From NCBI GenBank assembly GCA_015655125.1, contig JAATFP010000077.1:1-64000 (forward strand): a stretch of DNA of 64,000 bases, written 5' to 3'. The notes below the pieces were generated by a model. It made no database searches. It was not told where the DNA came from and worked only from the letters and a program-made list of their open reading frames with translations. Positions 5,950-14,038 of this stretch are shown piece after piece. The translations under genes were made by a program, and so were the position numbers. Position 1 is the stretch's first letter. Every line of letters begins with the position of its first letter. This DNA comes from Chitinophagales bacterium. GTDB lineage: Bacteria; Bacteroidota; Bacteroidia; Chitinophagales; Chitinophagaceae.

Positions 5950-7047
5950 ATGAAAAAAGTAAAAGTAAATGCCTGGCAAAAAGGCCTGGTATTTAAAAAC
6001 GGCGTTTATCAGAGAATGATCGGGGAAGGAATCTACTGGTTTTGGAGCGAAACCGTAAGATTGTACGACGTAACGGTGCAGTTTTATGCGCCGGTGGAAT
6101 TAAACATCTTGTTGCAGGATGCTTTGCTGGCAGCGGCTTTGGAAGTGGTGGATGTGAAAGACAACGAGATCGTGTTGCATTATGAAAATGGCTCGTTGAA
6201 ACAAGTATTGGCAGCAGGCAGATATACTTTCTGGAAATCTGTGATCGACAATAAATTTGTCCGGGCAGATATCGGCAAGATCGCGATCACGGAAGATATT
6301 TCCAGGGACGTGTTGCTGAGCAAATTGGTGGTGTCTTACGTGAGAACGTATACCGTGGAAAGTTATGAAAAAGCGGTGTTGTTCATCGATGGGAAATATG
6401 TGCAGACATTGGAAGCCGGTATTTATTACTGGTGGAAAAACAGCATCAGCATTGCCGTAGGCAAAGCAGATGCGCGGGCGCAGCAGCTGGAGATCAACGG
6501 GCAGGAAATTTTGACGAAAGACAAAGCGGCCTTGCGGATCAATGCGTATGCACAATATCAACTGACGGATATTGAAAAAGCTTTGTTGGAAAACAAAGAA
6601 TATGAAAAGCAGTTGTATGTGGCGTTCCAATTGGCTTTGCGGGAATATGTGGGCGGTTATGGGTTTGATGAATTGCTGGCAAACAAAGATGCGATCGCGC
6701 CTTATGTATTGCAGTCCGTGAAAGAAAAGGCCGAAGCACTTGGCGTGGAAGTAAACAACTTCGGTATCCGGGACATTATCTTGCCAGGCGATGTAAAAGA
6801 GATCATGAACAAAGTATTGATCGCTGAAAAAAATGCGCAGGCAAACAGCATCATGCGGAGAGAAGAAACTGCCAGCACCAGAAGTTTGTTGAACACCGCC
6901 AAATTGATGGAAGATAACGCGATGCTTTGGAAATTGAAAGAAATGGAATATGTAGAAAAGATCGCGGAAAAGATCAACAGCATCAGCGTAAGTGGAAACG
7001 GCATGTTGGTGGATCAGTTGAAGCAGATCTTTGTGGCGGGAAAATAA
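5950..7047 (+). CDS. Slipin/SPFH (band 7) family protein
   Basis: 365 residues with the SPFH/band-7 fold: strand-rich N-terminal repeats (EGIYWFWSE, AGRYTFWKS, AGIYYWWKN), a core near residues 185-260 (LTKDKAALRINAYAQYQLTD), and an alanine/glutamate-rich helical tail with IRDIILPGDVKEIMNKVLIA. There is no N-terminal membrane helix, unlike many slipins. The N-terminus contains internally repeated xxGxYxFW motifs. A slipin gene close to rtcB is a recurrent association in bacterial RNA-repair loci, so a scaffold role in that system is plausible. It starts 9 nt after a decayed frame and is followed by its own terminator. Confidence 0.85.
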   Translation: MKKVKVNAWQKGLVFKNGVYQRMIGEGIYWFWSETVRLYDVTVQFYAPVELNILLQDALLAAALEVVDVKDNEIVLHYENGSLKQVLAAGRYTFWKSVIDNKFVRADIGKIAITEDISRDVLLSKLVVSYVRTYTVESYEKAVLFIDGKYVQTLEAGIYYWWKNSISIAVGKADARAQQLEINGQEILTKDKAALRINAYAQYQLTDIEKALLENKEYEKQLYVAFQLALREYVGGYGFDELLANKDAIAPYVLQSVKEKAEALGVEVNNFGIRDIILPGDVKEIMNKVLIAEKNAQANSIMRREETASTRSLLNTAKLMEDNAMLWKLKEMEYVEKIAEKINSISVSGNGMLVDQLKQIFVAGK

Positions 7048-7051
7048 AACA

Positions 7052-7085
7052 ACATCCGGTGTTGTAAAAAGCGCCGGATGTTTTC
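7052..7085 (+). terminator. Terminator after the slipin gene
   Basis: ACATCCGG (7052-7059) pairs with CCGGATGT (7074-7081) and T4 begins at 7081. It lies 5 nt past the slipin stop. Confidence 0.65.
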
Positions 7086-7114
7086 ATTAAATTTGTAATC
7101 CGTTTAACTGCCTT

Positions 7115-7562
7115 ATGATAACAAATGGCATTTTGCGCCACTTGGTGAAGAATAAACTGCTTGATGCAGAAATTTTAAAAAAAAAATGAGCGTTACCAAG
7201 CTGCAGTTTACATATCTGGATATGCATTAGAGATTGCTTTGAAAAGTAAAATCTGTCGAACTTTGCAGTTCTCTGCGGGATTTCCGGAAACAAAACAGGA
7301 ATTGGTAAATGCGCTTGCAATAACAAACGCGGGTAACCCTAATCCATTTTCGGTTACTCTGGGCCAAATCAGAAATCACAGTTTGCCGGTATTATTATTT
7401 TATTCAGGAGCGGAGTTGACTGTCAAAACCAATTGCTTTTTTGAATGGGGTATTGTAAATAATTGGAATCCGGAAAATAGGTATAAAAAAATTCGGATAA
7501 CTAAACTCAACTGTGAAAAGTATATTAAGGCAATCAAAAAAATAATTAAAGAAATTTCTTAA
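7115..7562 (+). pseudogene. HEPN-domain protein gene, frameshifted in an A10 run
   Basis: The first frame (MITNGILRHLVKNKLLDAE, then ILKKK) stops at 7187-7189 right after ten consecutive A residues (7177-7186). In the next frame the sequence continues ERYQAAVYISGYALEIALKS, then KICRTLQFSAGFPETKQ, to the stop at 7560-7562. Removing one A restores a protein of about 148 residues with the typical HEPN arrangement: DAE-x-L near the start, YISGYALEIALK in the second helix, and RNHSLPVLLFYSG later. Such HEPN proteins are RNA-binding or RNase-related and are common in defence and toxin loci. Ten A residues can also cause transcriptional slippage, so the gene may still produce full-length product. 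It lies 10 nt before DUF2188. Confidence 0.7.
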
Positions 7563-7571
7563 ATTTGGAAT

Positions 7572-7811
7572 ATGGGAAAAATTGTTAGAAAAAAAAATCA
7601 ATACGTCGTTCCTGTAGGAAACGGTTGGGCTGTTAAAGGCGAGGGTGCTGGAAAATTTACATTTATCACCGATACAAAAAAGCAGGCAATTACTTATGCC
7701 AAAAGCATTGCTATTAATAATAACGCAGAGCTGTTTGTATATGATAAGACCGGCAAGGTTTCGGATCATAGCACTTTTGCGGGAGTCGTTAGTAGTAAGA
7801 CAAGAAAATAA
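7572..7811 (+). CDS. DUF2188 domain protein
   Basis: 79 residues covering a complete DUF2188 domain: YVVPVGNGWAVKGEGAGKF, a T/S-rich strand, then QAITYAKSIAINNNAELFVY and a K/G-ending tail. The function of DUF2188 is unknown. It starts 9 nt after the HEPN frame and so is probably co-transcribed with it, and is followed by the hairpin in front of rtcB. Confidence 0.85.
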   Translation: MGKIVRKKNQYVVPVGNGWAVKGEGAGKFTFITDTKKQAITYAKSIAINNNAELFVYDKTGKVSDHSTFAGVVSSKTRK

Positions 7812-7830
7812 ATTATCTTTTCGAAATGTA

Positions 7831-7854
7831 AGCCATCGAAAGATGGCTTTTTTT
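7831..7854 (+). promoter_or_regulatory. Terminator/attenuator hairpin immediately before rtcB
   Basis: AGCCATC (7831-7837) and GATGGCT (7842-7848) form a perfect 7-bp stem closed by a GAAA loop, with T7 at 7848-7854. The rtcB ATG is at 7866, so no promoter can fit between the T run and the start. rtcB transcription must therefore read through this element or be limited by it. A TATCTTTT at 7814-7821 resembles a -7 box and would place the start upstream of the hairpin. Confidence 0.75.
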
Positions 7855-7865
7855 ATATAGTTACA

Positions 7866-9320
7866 ATGAGCAAATTAAAACTAACCGGTAAACAAATTCG
7901 CGCCCTTGGCTACGAAGAAGGTCCGGTAATAAGCGTGGCAATGCACACCATGTGTACCCACTTTAAACATCACACGGAAGAGGAAGCGCTGGATATTTTA
8001 AAAGACATCCAGGCTGCGCCGGAACAATACCTGGCCGACGAAGTGCTGGGAAAAATCGCAGAAAAACTGATCGCAGTTCCGGATGAAGATCCGAATGCGG
8101 AAATTCCGCTGAATGAAACGCCGATCCAATACAACATCTTTGGTGCGGAACATATTGAAGAAGGTGCGCTTTCGCAAATGCACACTGCGGCGCGATTGCC
8201 GGTGGCAGTTGCAGGTGCCTTGATGCCCGATGCGCATCATGGTTACGGATTGCCGATCGGCGGGGTGCTGGCCACCAACAACGCTATCATTCCTTACGCC
8301 GTGGGCGTGGATATTGGTTGCAGAATGTGTTTGAGCATTTTTGATGTAGAGGCGAATGATCTTTCAAAACGCCAATCGTATTATCAACGTGAGCTGGTAG
8401 CAAATACCTTGTTTGGTGCCGGAAAAGATTTTGCCGATAAGATCGATCATCAGGTGATGGAAAGCGAAGTGTTTGACGAAATTCCATTCGTTGGTTTGTT
8501 GCAAAACAAAGCCTGGAAACAATTGGGTTCTTCCGGGAGCGGAAATCATTTTGTTGAATTTGGCGAAGTAGAAATTACCGATGCCGAAAATCCATTCAAA
8601 GTGCCGCCGGGAAAATATGTGGGATTGCTGACACACAGCGGCAGTCGCGGTCTGGGCGCCAACATTGCCAATCATTATACACAGATTGCGATGATGAAAA
8701 CCGTGTTGCCAAACGAAGCAAAACATCTTGCATGGCTGGATCTGGATACGCAGGAAGGCATGGAATATTGGCTGGCGATGAATTTGGCCGGTGATTACGC
8801 AAGTGCGTGTCATCATACGATCCATGATAAGATCGCGAAAGCGATCGGTCAGAAACCAGTTGCTCGCGTGGAGAATCATCACAACTTTGCATGGAAAGAA
8901 ACATGGGAAGGGAAAGAAGTGATCGTTCACCGTAAAGGCGCCACGCCTGCCGGCAAAGATGTTCTTGGAATTATTCCGGGAAGTATGACGGCGCCGGGGT
9001 TTATCGTAAAAGGTAAAGGGGAATCTGCTGCAGTTAATTCTGCCAGCCATTGTGCGGGCCGGAAGATGAGCCGCTCCAAAGCATTGGCAAATATCACCAA
9101 CGAAGCGCTTAAAAAAGAGCTCGCCGCGCATGGCGTAAAGCTGATCGGTGGCGGATTGGACGAAGCGCCGTTTGCGTATAAAGACATCAGCGAAGTGATG
9201 AAAAGTCAGACGCAGTTGGTGGATGTGGTGGGTAAATTTTTGCCAAAGATCGTTCAGATGGATGGCGCGAAGCACAAGGATTGGAGGAAGAAAAGTCACC
9301 GGGAGTTGACGGGTGAATAG
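7866..9320 (+). CDS. rtcB: RNA ligase RtcB family (3'-phosphate/5'-hydroxyl ligase)
   Basis: 484 residues with the RtcB fold. Visible motifs are MPDAHHGYGLPIGGVLA, GVDIGCRM (metal-binding Cys), GSGNHFVEFGE, LTHSGSRGLG and HHNFAWKE. The guanylylated-histidine region is SASHCAGRKMSR: the His is kept, with Cys in place of the more usual Gly after it. RtcB joins 2',3'-cyclic-phosphate or 3'-phosphate ends to 5'-OH ends using GTP and Mn2+, and repairs cleaved tRNAs. The N-terminal 100 residues are the extension seen in bacterial long-form RtcB. No archease gene is visible nearby. The position downstream of tRNA-like RNAs, slipin and HEPN supports an RNA-repair role. Confidence 0.93.
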   Translation: MSKLKLTGKQIRALGYEEGPVISVAMHTMCTHFKHHTEEEALDILKDIQAAPEQYLADEVLGKIAEKLIAVPDEDPNAEIPLNETPIQYNIFGAEHIEEGALSQMHTAARLPVAVAGALMPDAHHGYGLPIGGVLATNNAIIPYAVGVDIGCRMCLSIFDVEANDLSKRQSYYQRELVANTLFGAGKDFADKIDHQVMESEVFDEIPFVGLLQNKAWKQLGSSGSGNHFVEFGEVEITDAENPFKVPPGKYVGLLTHSGSRGLGANIANHYTQIAMMKTVLPNEAKHLAWLDLDTQEGMEYWLAMNLAGDYASACHHTIHDKIAKAIGQKPVARVENHHNFAWKETWEGKEVIVHRKGATPAGKDVLGIIPGSMTAPGFIVKGKGESAAVNSASHCAGRKMSRSKALANITNEALKKELAAHGVKLIGGGLDEAPFAYKDISEVMKSQTQLVDVVGKFLPKIVQMDGAKHKDWRKKSHRELTGE

Positions 9321-9326
9321 TCAGAT

Positions 9327-9359
9327 AAACCCGCGAGGTTTTTAATACCTCCCGGGTTT
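9327..9359 (+). terminator. Hairpin after rtcB
   Basis: AAACCCG (9327-9333) pairs with CGGGTTT (9353-9359), with an inner GAGG/CCTC pairing and one C-C mismatch. There is no long T run beyond the stem, so efficiency is uncertain. Confidence 0.5.
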
Positions 9360-9453
9360 CTGCGTATCTATACGATCCGCTGGCAAAAAAATCCCGACAA
9401 TCTGCGCAATCTGTGGGCGATTACTTTATTTTTACCGGCACTAAACATCCGGT

Positions 9454-10902
9454 ATGCAGGCAGAAATCGACGAAATAAAAAAAGTTTTCCAACAGCACAA
9501 CAACGAACCGATTGTCACTTTTGACAAGCTTCCGCAGGCCGGTAGCGAGCGGCACTATTACCGCATCGGCACCGCCGCGCGCACTTACATCGCCACCTAC
9601 GGCGCCAACGTGCCGGAGAACGAGGCGTTCATTTATTTTTCCGAACACTTCAATAAAAAGAAATTGCCTACGGCAGCAATATTTTACATCAGCGATGATA
9701 GAAAAATATACATCCAGGATGACTTCGGCGATGTATCGCTGCTTGATCATTTAGAATCGAAAGGTTTTACGGAAGAAGTGTACGCGCTTTATAAAGAAAG
9801 TCTCAACAAACTCGCTTTGCTGCAGATCAAAGGTGATGAAGGTTTGGATTATTCCAAATGCCTGACCAACACGGTGTTTGGTAAACAAGCCATCATGGCG
9901 GATCTGCTGTATTTTAAATATTATTTTCTGGATGCCTTGCGCCGGCCGTATGACAAGCAAAAACTCATCGATGATTTTGAAGCGTTGAGCAATTACCTCG
10001 CGCATACGGAATACAAATATTTCATGTTCCGCGATTTTCAAAGCCGAAACATCATGGTGACAGAAGACAACAATGTTCACTTCATCGATTACCAGGGCGG
10101 TATGAAAGGTGCGCCGCAATACGATGTGGCTTCGCTGTTGTCGCAGGCCCGAGCCAATTTGCCAGAAGAATGGAAACGGCATTTGCTCGAAGATTACATG
10201 ACCTCTTTTGAAGGCATCATCGGCAAAACGATCGACCGCGATGTATTTAGCAGCCAATACAATGGCTATGTACTCATCCGGATGTTGCAGGTATTGGGCG
10301 CGTACGGATTCCGGGGCCTGTTTGAGCGGAAGGCGCATTTCCTAACAAGCATTCCGTTGGCGCTGCACAACCTGAAGGGTTTTGTGAGCAGTCAAAGTGT
10401 CGGCATTTCCGTTCCGGAATTTAAAAAAGTGCTGGACATTTGCATCAGCGATGAGGTGGTGGCAGAATTTACCAATGTGCGTGCAACGGATGAAACGCCG
10501 CTGGTAGTAAAGATCAACAGTTTTTCTTACTTAAAAACCGGCTATCCGAAAGATGAAACGAAGAATGGTGGCGGTTTTGTATTTGATTGTCGCGGGATCT
10601 TGAATCCTGGTCGATTTGACGAATTCAAAAAGCAATCAGGGCAGGACAAGGCGGTGAAAGATTTTTTGGAGCAGCAAACCAAAATGCCTGATTTTTTAAA
10701 CAGTGTTTATAATATTGTAGATATTGCCGTAGAAGATTACATCAAAAGAGGTTTCGAAAACCTGATGATCAACTTCGGCTGCACCGGCGGCCAGCATCGC
10801 AGCGTATATGCAGCCGATGCGGTGGCGCGGCATTTGAAGAATAAGTTTGGTGTGAAGATCGAGTTGAATCACAACAATAAAGAGAACTGGGTGACGACTT
10901 AA
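9454..10902 (+). CDS. AmgK-like sugar kinase fused to a RapZ C-terminal domain
   Basis: 482 residues in two parts. Residues 1-320 are an aminoglycoside-phosphotransferase-type kinase with the catalytic segment MFRDFQSRNIMV (catalytic Asp and Asn kept; the His before Arg-Asp in AmgK is Phe here) and the metal-binding IDYQGGMKGAPQYDVASLL. Residues about 350-480 match the C-terminal domain of RapZ, including FGCTGGQHRSVYAADAVARH. AmgK phosphorylates MurNAc/GlcNAc at the anomeric position for cell-wall recycling; the RapZ C-domain in enterobacteria binds glucosamine-6-phosphate. The MurU-like gene downstream supports the sugar-1-phosphate pathway. A sensing or allosteric role for the RapZ part is inference. 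Confidence 0.85.
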   Translation: MQAEIDEIKKVFQQHNNEPIVTFDKLPQAGSERHYYRIGTAARTYIATYGANVPENEAFIYFSEHFNKKKLPTAAIFYISDDRKIYIQDDFGDVSLLDHLESKGFTEEVYALYKESLNKLALLQIKGDEGLDYSKCLTNTVFGKQAIMADLLYFKYYFLDALRRPYDKQKLIDDFEALSNYLAHTEYKYFMFRDFQSRNIMVTEDNNVHFIDYQGGMKGAPQYDVASLLSQARANLPEEWKRHLLEDYMTSFEGIIGKTIDRDVFSSQYNGYVLIRMLQVLGAYGFRGLFERKAHFLTSIPLALHNLKGFVSSQSVGISVPEFKKVLDICISDEVVAEFTNVRATDETPLVVKINSFSYLKTGYPKDETKNGGGFVFDCRGILNPGRFDEFKKQSGQDKAVKDFLEQQTKMPDFLNSVYNIVDIAVEDYIKRGFENLMINFGCTGGQHRSVYAADAVARHLKNKFGVKIELNHNNKENWVTT

Positions 10903-10910
10903 AGGAATTT

Positions 10911-11166
10911 GAATCGCAGATTTTTATCTTCACCTGCAGGTGAAGATATTACGCAGATTATATCCCGCTGCGCGGGGTGACTGGAAGATTGACTGGATCA
11001 GGCTTTACAGGCTTAAAGGATTTTAAGATCGGAAAGTTCTTGTTCTGCAAATCTATAAATCCTGATTCACCCACAAAAAATCCTGCCGAAGGCAGAATAA
11101 AATCTGCGCAATCCCTTAATCAATTTCGCGCAGCGAAAAAACAAAATCCGCGAGCAAAAATAAAAA
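10911..11166. repeat. Intergenic CTGCG-family inverted-repeat element
   Basis: The gap is filled by imperfect inverted repeats. It has AATCGCAGATTTTTATC at the left and AATCTGCGCAATCCC plus a Gly-codon-poor purine tail at the right, with internal palindromes such as TTCACCTGCAGGTGAA (10929-10944) and CCTGCCGAAGGCAG. The same words recur at 42520-42605, 47572-47835 and 57280-57450, so this is a dispersed family rather than local chance. Confidence 0.6.
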
Positions 11167-11169
11167 ATC

Positions 11170-11946
11170 ATGAGTGAAGAAACAGATGTATCAGAATTGC
11201 AATCACCGCCCGTTGGCATCAACAATATTAATGCGATGATCTTTTGCGCGGGTTTGGGCACACGCTTCAAACCTTGGACAGACAAGCATCCCAAGGCGTT
11301 GGCGATAGTAAATGGAAAGAGTTTGTTGCAACGCAACATCGAATACCTGCAGCAATATAATATCACGGATGTGGTGGTGAATGTGCATCATTTTCCAGGC
11401 CAGATCATTAGAGCGATAGAAGACAATGATGGCTGGGGAAGCAATATCCAGATCAGCGATGAACGCGATGAAGTGCTTGAAACAGGTGGCGGATTATTAA
11501 AAGCGCAGGAACTGCTTTCCAATGGAAATCCTTTTCTGACGTTGAACGCGGATATTTTAACGGACCTCAACATCAACGACCTGCTGAGTTATCATTATGA
11601 AAAAAAATCACTGATATCTTTCGGCGTTACCGACAGGAGGTCATCACGCAATTTTTTATTTGATGATCATGAACGGTTGTGCGGCTGGCAAAACAACGTG
11701 ACGGGAGAAAAGCGCATATCGATACAAACCGGGCCGCTGATACAAAAGGCTTACAGCTGCGTGGTGGTATTTGAACCGAATATTTTTGAACTCATTCCGC
11801 AGCGCGGAAAATTTTCACTTGTGGAAACCTACCTTAGCCTTGCGGCCGATCATGTTATCGCGGGTTATGATCATACGGGCGACAGATTTGTGGATGTAGG
11901 CAAACCTGAAAGCGTGGCCATTGCAGAAGAAATGTTCAAGGATTAA
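11170..11946 (+). CDS. MurU-like sugar-1-phosphate nucleotidyltransferase
   Basis: 258 residues with the nucleotidyltransferase signature AMIFCAGLGTRFKPWTDKHP followed by KAL, the catalytic region HHFPGQIIRAI, and NADILTDLNINDLL as the metal-binding Asp site. The C-terminus (RFVDVGKPESVAIAEEMF) is the usual end of the family. The best comparison is MurU, which converts MurNAc-1-phosphate to UDP-MurNAc. The kinase gene upstream would supply the sugar-1-phosphate, so the two reconstruct the AmgK-MurU recycling route. The first 18 residues are non-conserved and the true start could be slightly internal. Confidence 0.82.
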   Translation: MSEETDVSELQSPPVGINNINAMIFCAGLGTRFKPWTDKHPKALAIVNGKSLLQRNIEYLQQYNITDVVVNVHHFPGQIIRAIEDNDGWGSNIQISDERDEVLETGGGLLKAQELLSNGNPFLTLNADILTDLNINDLLSYHYEKKSLISFGVTDRRSSRNFLFDDHERLCGWQNNVTGEKRISIQTGPLIQKAYSCVVVFEPNIFELIPQRGKFSLVETYLSLAADHVIAGYDHTGDRFVDVGKPESVAIAEEMFKD

Positions 11947-11955
11947 TTTCAATTT

Positions 11956-12432
11956 ATGAAGGATGCCAAAACTATTGCCAGCGAACCGTTTCTTGTAAAA
12001 GAGTCGGCAACGCTTAACTATGTAATGTGCCTGGTCTTTTTCCTGATGTTCGTGTTCGGCGGCATTACACTTGGCGGCGGCACTTATGTGCAACTTGGCC
12101 ATATCAGGTATTTGTTGCTGGTTACGATTATTCCGGCCATTTATTTTCTTGCCGCAGCGATCCATGATAAGACAATGTTGGAGATCAACGATACAGGCAT
12201 TGTTTACAAAGGAAATCTCATCACTTCCTGGGATAATTTTGTGAGCGCAGACATGATCATGGAGGAAAATCCGGGAAGTCTTTCCGACGATATGCGGTTG
12301 GTGGTGCAATATTACGTTCCGGAAAAAGGTATGCAATACATCATTAAGCTGAAGATGAGTGCGGCGATGAACAAATCGGAGGATCAGATCATAGAGGCGA
12401 TCAGGAGTGTTTTGGAAAAAAGAGTATTGTGA
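11956..12432 (+). CDS. Small membrane protein downstream of the murU-like gene
   Basis: 158 residues. Two hydrophobic helices occur near residues 22-45 (VMCLVFFLMFVFGGI) and 55-76 (YLLLVTIIPAIYFLAAAI), followed by a cytosolic strand-rich domain with DTGIVYKGNLITSWDNF, similar in layout to PH-like membrane-anchored proteins. It starts 9 nt after the preceding stop, so it is likely in the same operon. No known function. Confidence 0.75.
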   Translation: MKDAKTIASEPFLVKESATLNYVMCLVFFLMFVFGGITLGGGTYVQLGHIRYLLLVTIIPAIYFLAAAIHDKTMLEINDTGIVYKGNLITSWDNFVSADMIMEENPGSLSDDMRLVVQYYVPEKGMQYIIKLKMSAAMNKSEDQIIEAIRSVLEKRVL

Positions 12433-12435
12433 AAT

Positions 12436-13152
12436 TTATTGCAACGTTTCCAGCACCGATCTGTTGGTGGGTGGATATGGATTGGTAATTTCTATATTCA
12501 TACCTGGTATGCCGTTTCTTCTGAAACGACTGCCAGCCGGTAGTTTCAGTTTTTTATACCAATCTGCCATGCGGATTTTTGAGAATAAAAAGTCTGCAAA
12601 ATCCTGTATCCTCTTTGCTTCGGGAAGAGCCGTCAGCGACGAGGGCGACCAATAGGTTTTGAAAGAATAGCTATTTGCTGTAGAAATTTCGACGCAATAT
12701 TCATAGCCATCCAAGCCATTTTGTGGCCAGCCTTTTATTTTCTGATCAGAAGGCACGGACGTGATCTGTAGTTCGTTGATGCGATGGATGATCTCTGCTG
12801 TTTGAACTTGCTCCAACCGGATCTGATCATGATAGACCTTTTCCGTTACATTACTTCCTTCTTTAAGTTGTTCGGCAAAATTTGTGATCACACTTTTGTA
12901 GGATAGATTATCTGCTGACCAGATATCGAGTGCCTGGAGGTTCGTCCAGAACCGGAGATGAAAACTATCTGTGCTTTCCAAAAGATCCTCGAGTTGTAAT
13001 TCTTTCGCAAGTTCGGTTTTCCATTTAAACCATAAAGAAGTGTCCTTCTTTTGATCGTAGTTTATAGTAACCGGAATATCAATCGCCTGTTTTATTTGCG
13101 CTTTTGCGCAAATAAAAAGAAAAATAAACTGCAATAAAAAAACAAACCTCAT
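12436..13152 (-). CDS. Secreted protein of unknown function
   Basis: About 238 residues from MRFVFLLQFIFLFICAKAQ, a clear signal peptide (an ATG four codons earlier at 13164 is also possible). The mature protein has alternating strands and Trp-rich segments (SLWFKWKTELAKELQLEDLL). It is not recognised as an enzyme. Its 3' end lies only 3 nt from the end of the convergent membrane-protein gene. Confidence 0.65.
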   Translation of the reverse strand: MRFVFLLQFIFLFICAKAQIKQAIDIPVTINYDQKKDTSLWFKWKTELAKELQLEDLLESTDSFHLRFWTNLQALDIWSADNLSYKSVITNFAEQLKEGSNVTEKVYHDQIRLEQVQTAEIIHRINELQITSVPSDQKIKGWPQNGLDGYEYCVEISTANSYSFKTYWSPSSLTALPEAKRIQDFADFLFSKIRMADWYKKLKLPAGSRFRRNGIPGMNIEITNPYPPTNRSVLETLQ

Positions 13153-13192
13153 CTGTATAATCATTCAATCAAATAAAATCTGTGATCCCGGT

Positions 13193-13819
13193 TTACAAAT
13201 TATAACTGTTCGCCAATTCTTTTAACTCAAGGATATTGGTTACCTTCAGCTTGTCGAAAATTCTTGCCTTATGCGTTCCAACGGTACTCACCTGCAAGCT
13301 AAGCGTATTGGCGATGTTACTGATCGTTTGCCCACTTAGCAGTAAAGACACGATTTCGAATTCGCGTGCAGAAAGTGTATTGAACAAATTGGTTTCCTTT
13401 GCCGCGCCGCTTGTTTCGGCAAGGCTTTCTAGCATGGCTTCACTGATGTAGCGGCTGTTTTGCAATACCTGGTTGATAGCTTTTTTGATTTCTTCCAGCG
13501 GCGCATCCTTGCTGATGAATCCCTTGGCGCCTGCTTTCAAAAAACGTTTTGCATAGATGTTTTCAGGGCTCATGCTAAAAACGAGTACGCGTAGTTCGGG
13601 ATATTTTATCTTGAAATATTCCATTAGTCCGAACGTGTCCGTTTGCGGCATCTGGATATCGAGCATGACAAGGTCGTATGTATTTTCTTTTAGTTTGGCC
13701 AGTGCGCTGTCGCCGTCGTGCGCCTCGTCTATCTGCGAAGGTTTGTAGATTTCCGACAGCAGCACTTTTATACCCGACCGCACTACTACGTGATCGTCAA
13801 TGAGTAAGAATTTTTTCAT
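13193..13819 (-). CDS. LuxR-type response regulator
   Basis: 208 residues from MKKFLLIDDHVVVRSG; an upstream extension to 13870 is not family-like. The receiver has Asp8/Asp9 and phosphoacceptor Asp54 (VMLDIQMP), plus the K in FISKDAP. A LuxR helix-turn-helix (LSAREFEIVSLLLSGQTISN, then TVGTHKARIF) follows. It is divergent from the kinase gene at 14039. The receiver closely resembles that of the regulator at 16295, sharing ENIYAKxFLKxGAKG, which suggests a duplication. Confidence 0.9.
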   Translation of the reverse strand: MKKFLLIDDHVVVRSGIKVLLSEIYKPSQIDEAHDGDSALAKLKENTYDLVMLDIQMPQTDTFGLMEYFKIKYPELRVLVFSMSPENIYAKRFLKAGAKGFISKDAPLEEIKKAINQVLQNSRYISEAMLESLAETSGAAKETNLFNTLSAREFEIVSLLLSGQTISNIANTLSLQVSTVGTHKARIFDKLKVTNILELKELANSYNL

Positions 13820-14038
13820 GTAACAGAATTTAGGGTATTTAAAAATACATACAATAAACATTGCCAGCATAGTTTACTGTATGTATTTTGAAAATAAATT
13901 TACCGGTTACTTCGTAAATCGGAATCGGCAAAAGTATGAGGACCCGTATCTGATAAATTGTATATTTAAGATACGTAATATTTTTTTACGTTATTAAATA
14001 AAATATAATTATCATCGTTTATTGATTATAATTGTCTT

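Noticed and set aside
6100-6630. Minus-strand frame of 176 codons opposite the slipin gene
   Set aside because: It lies entirely inside a well-supported gene and has no family features.
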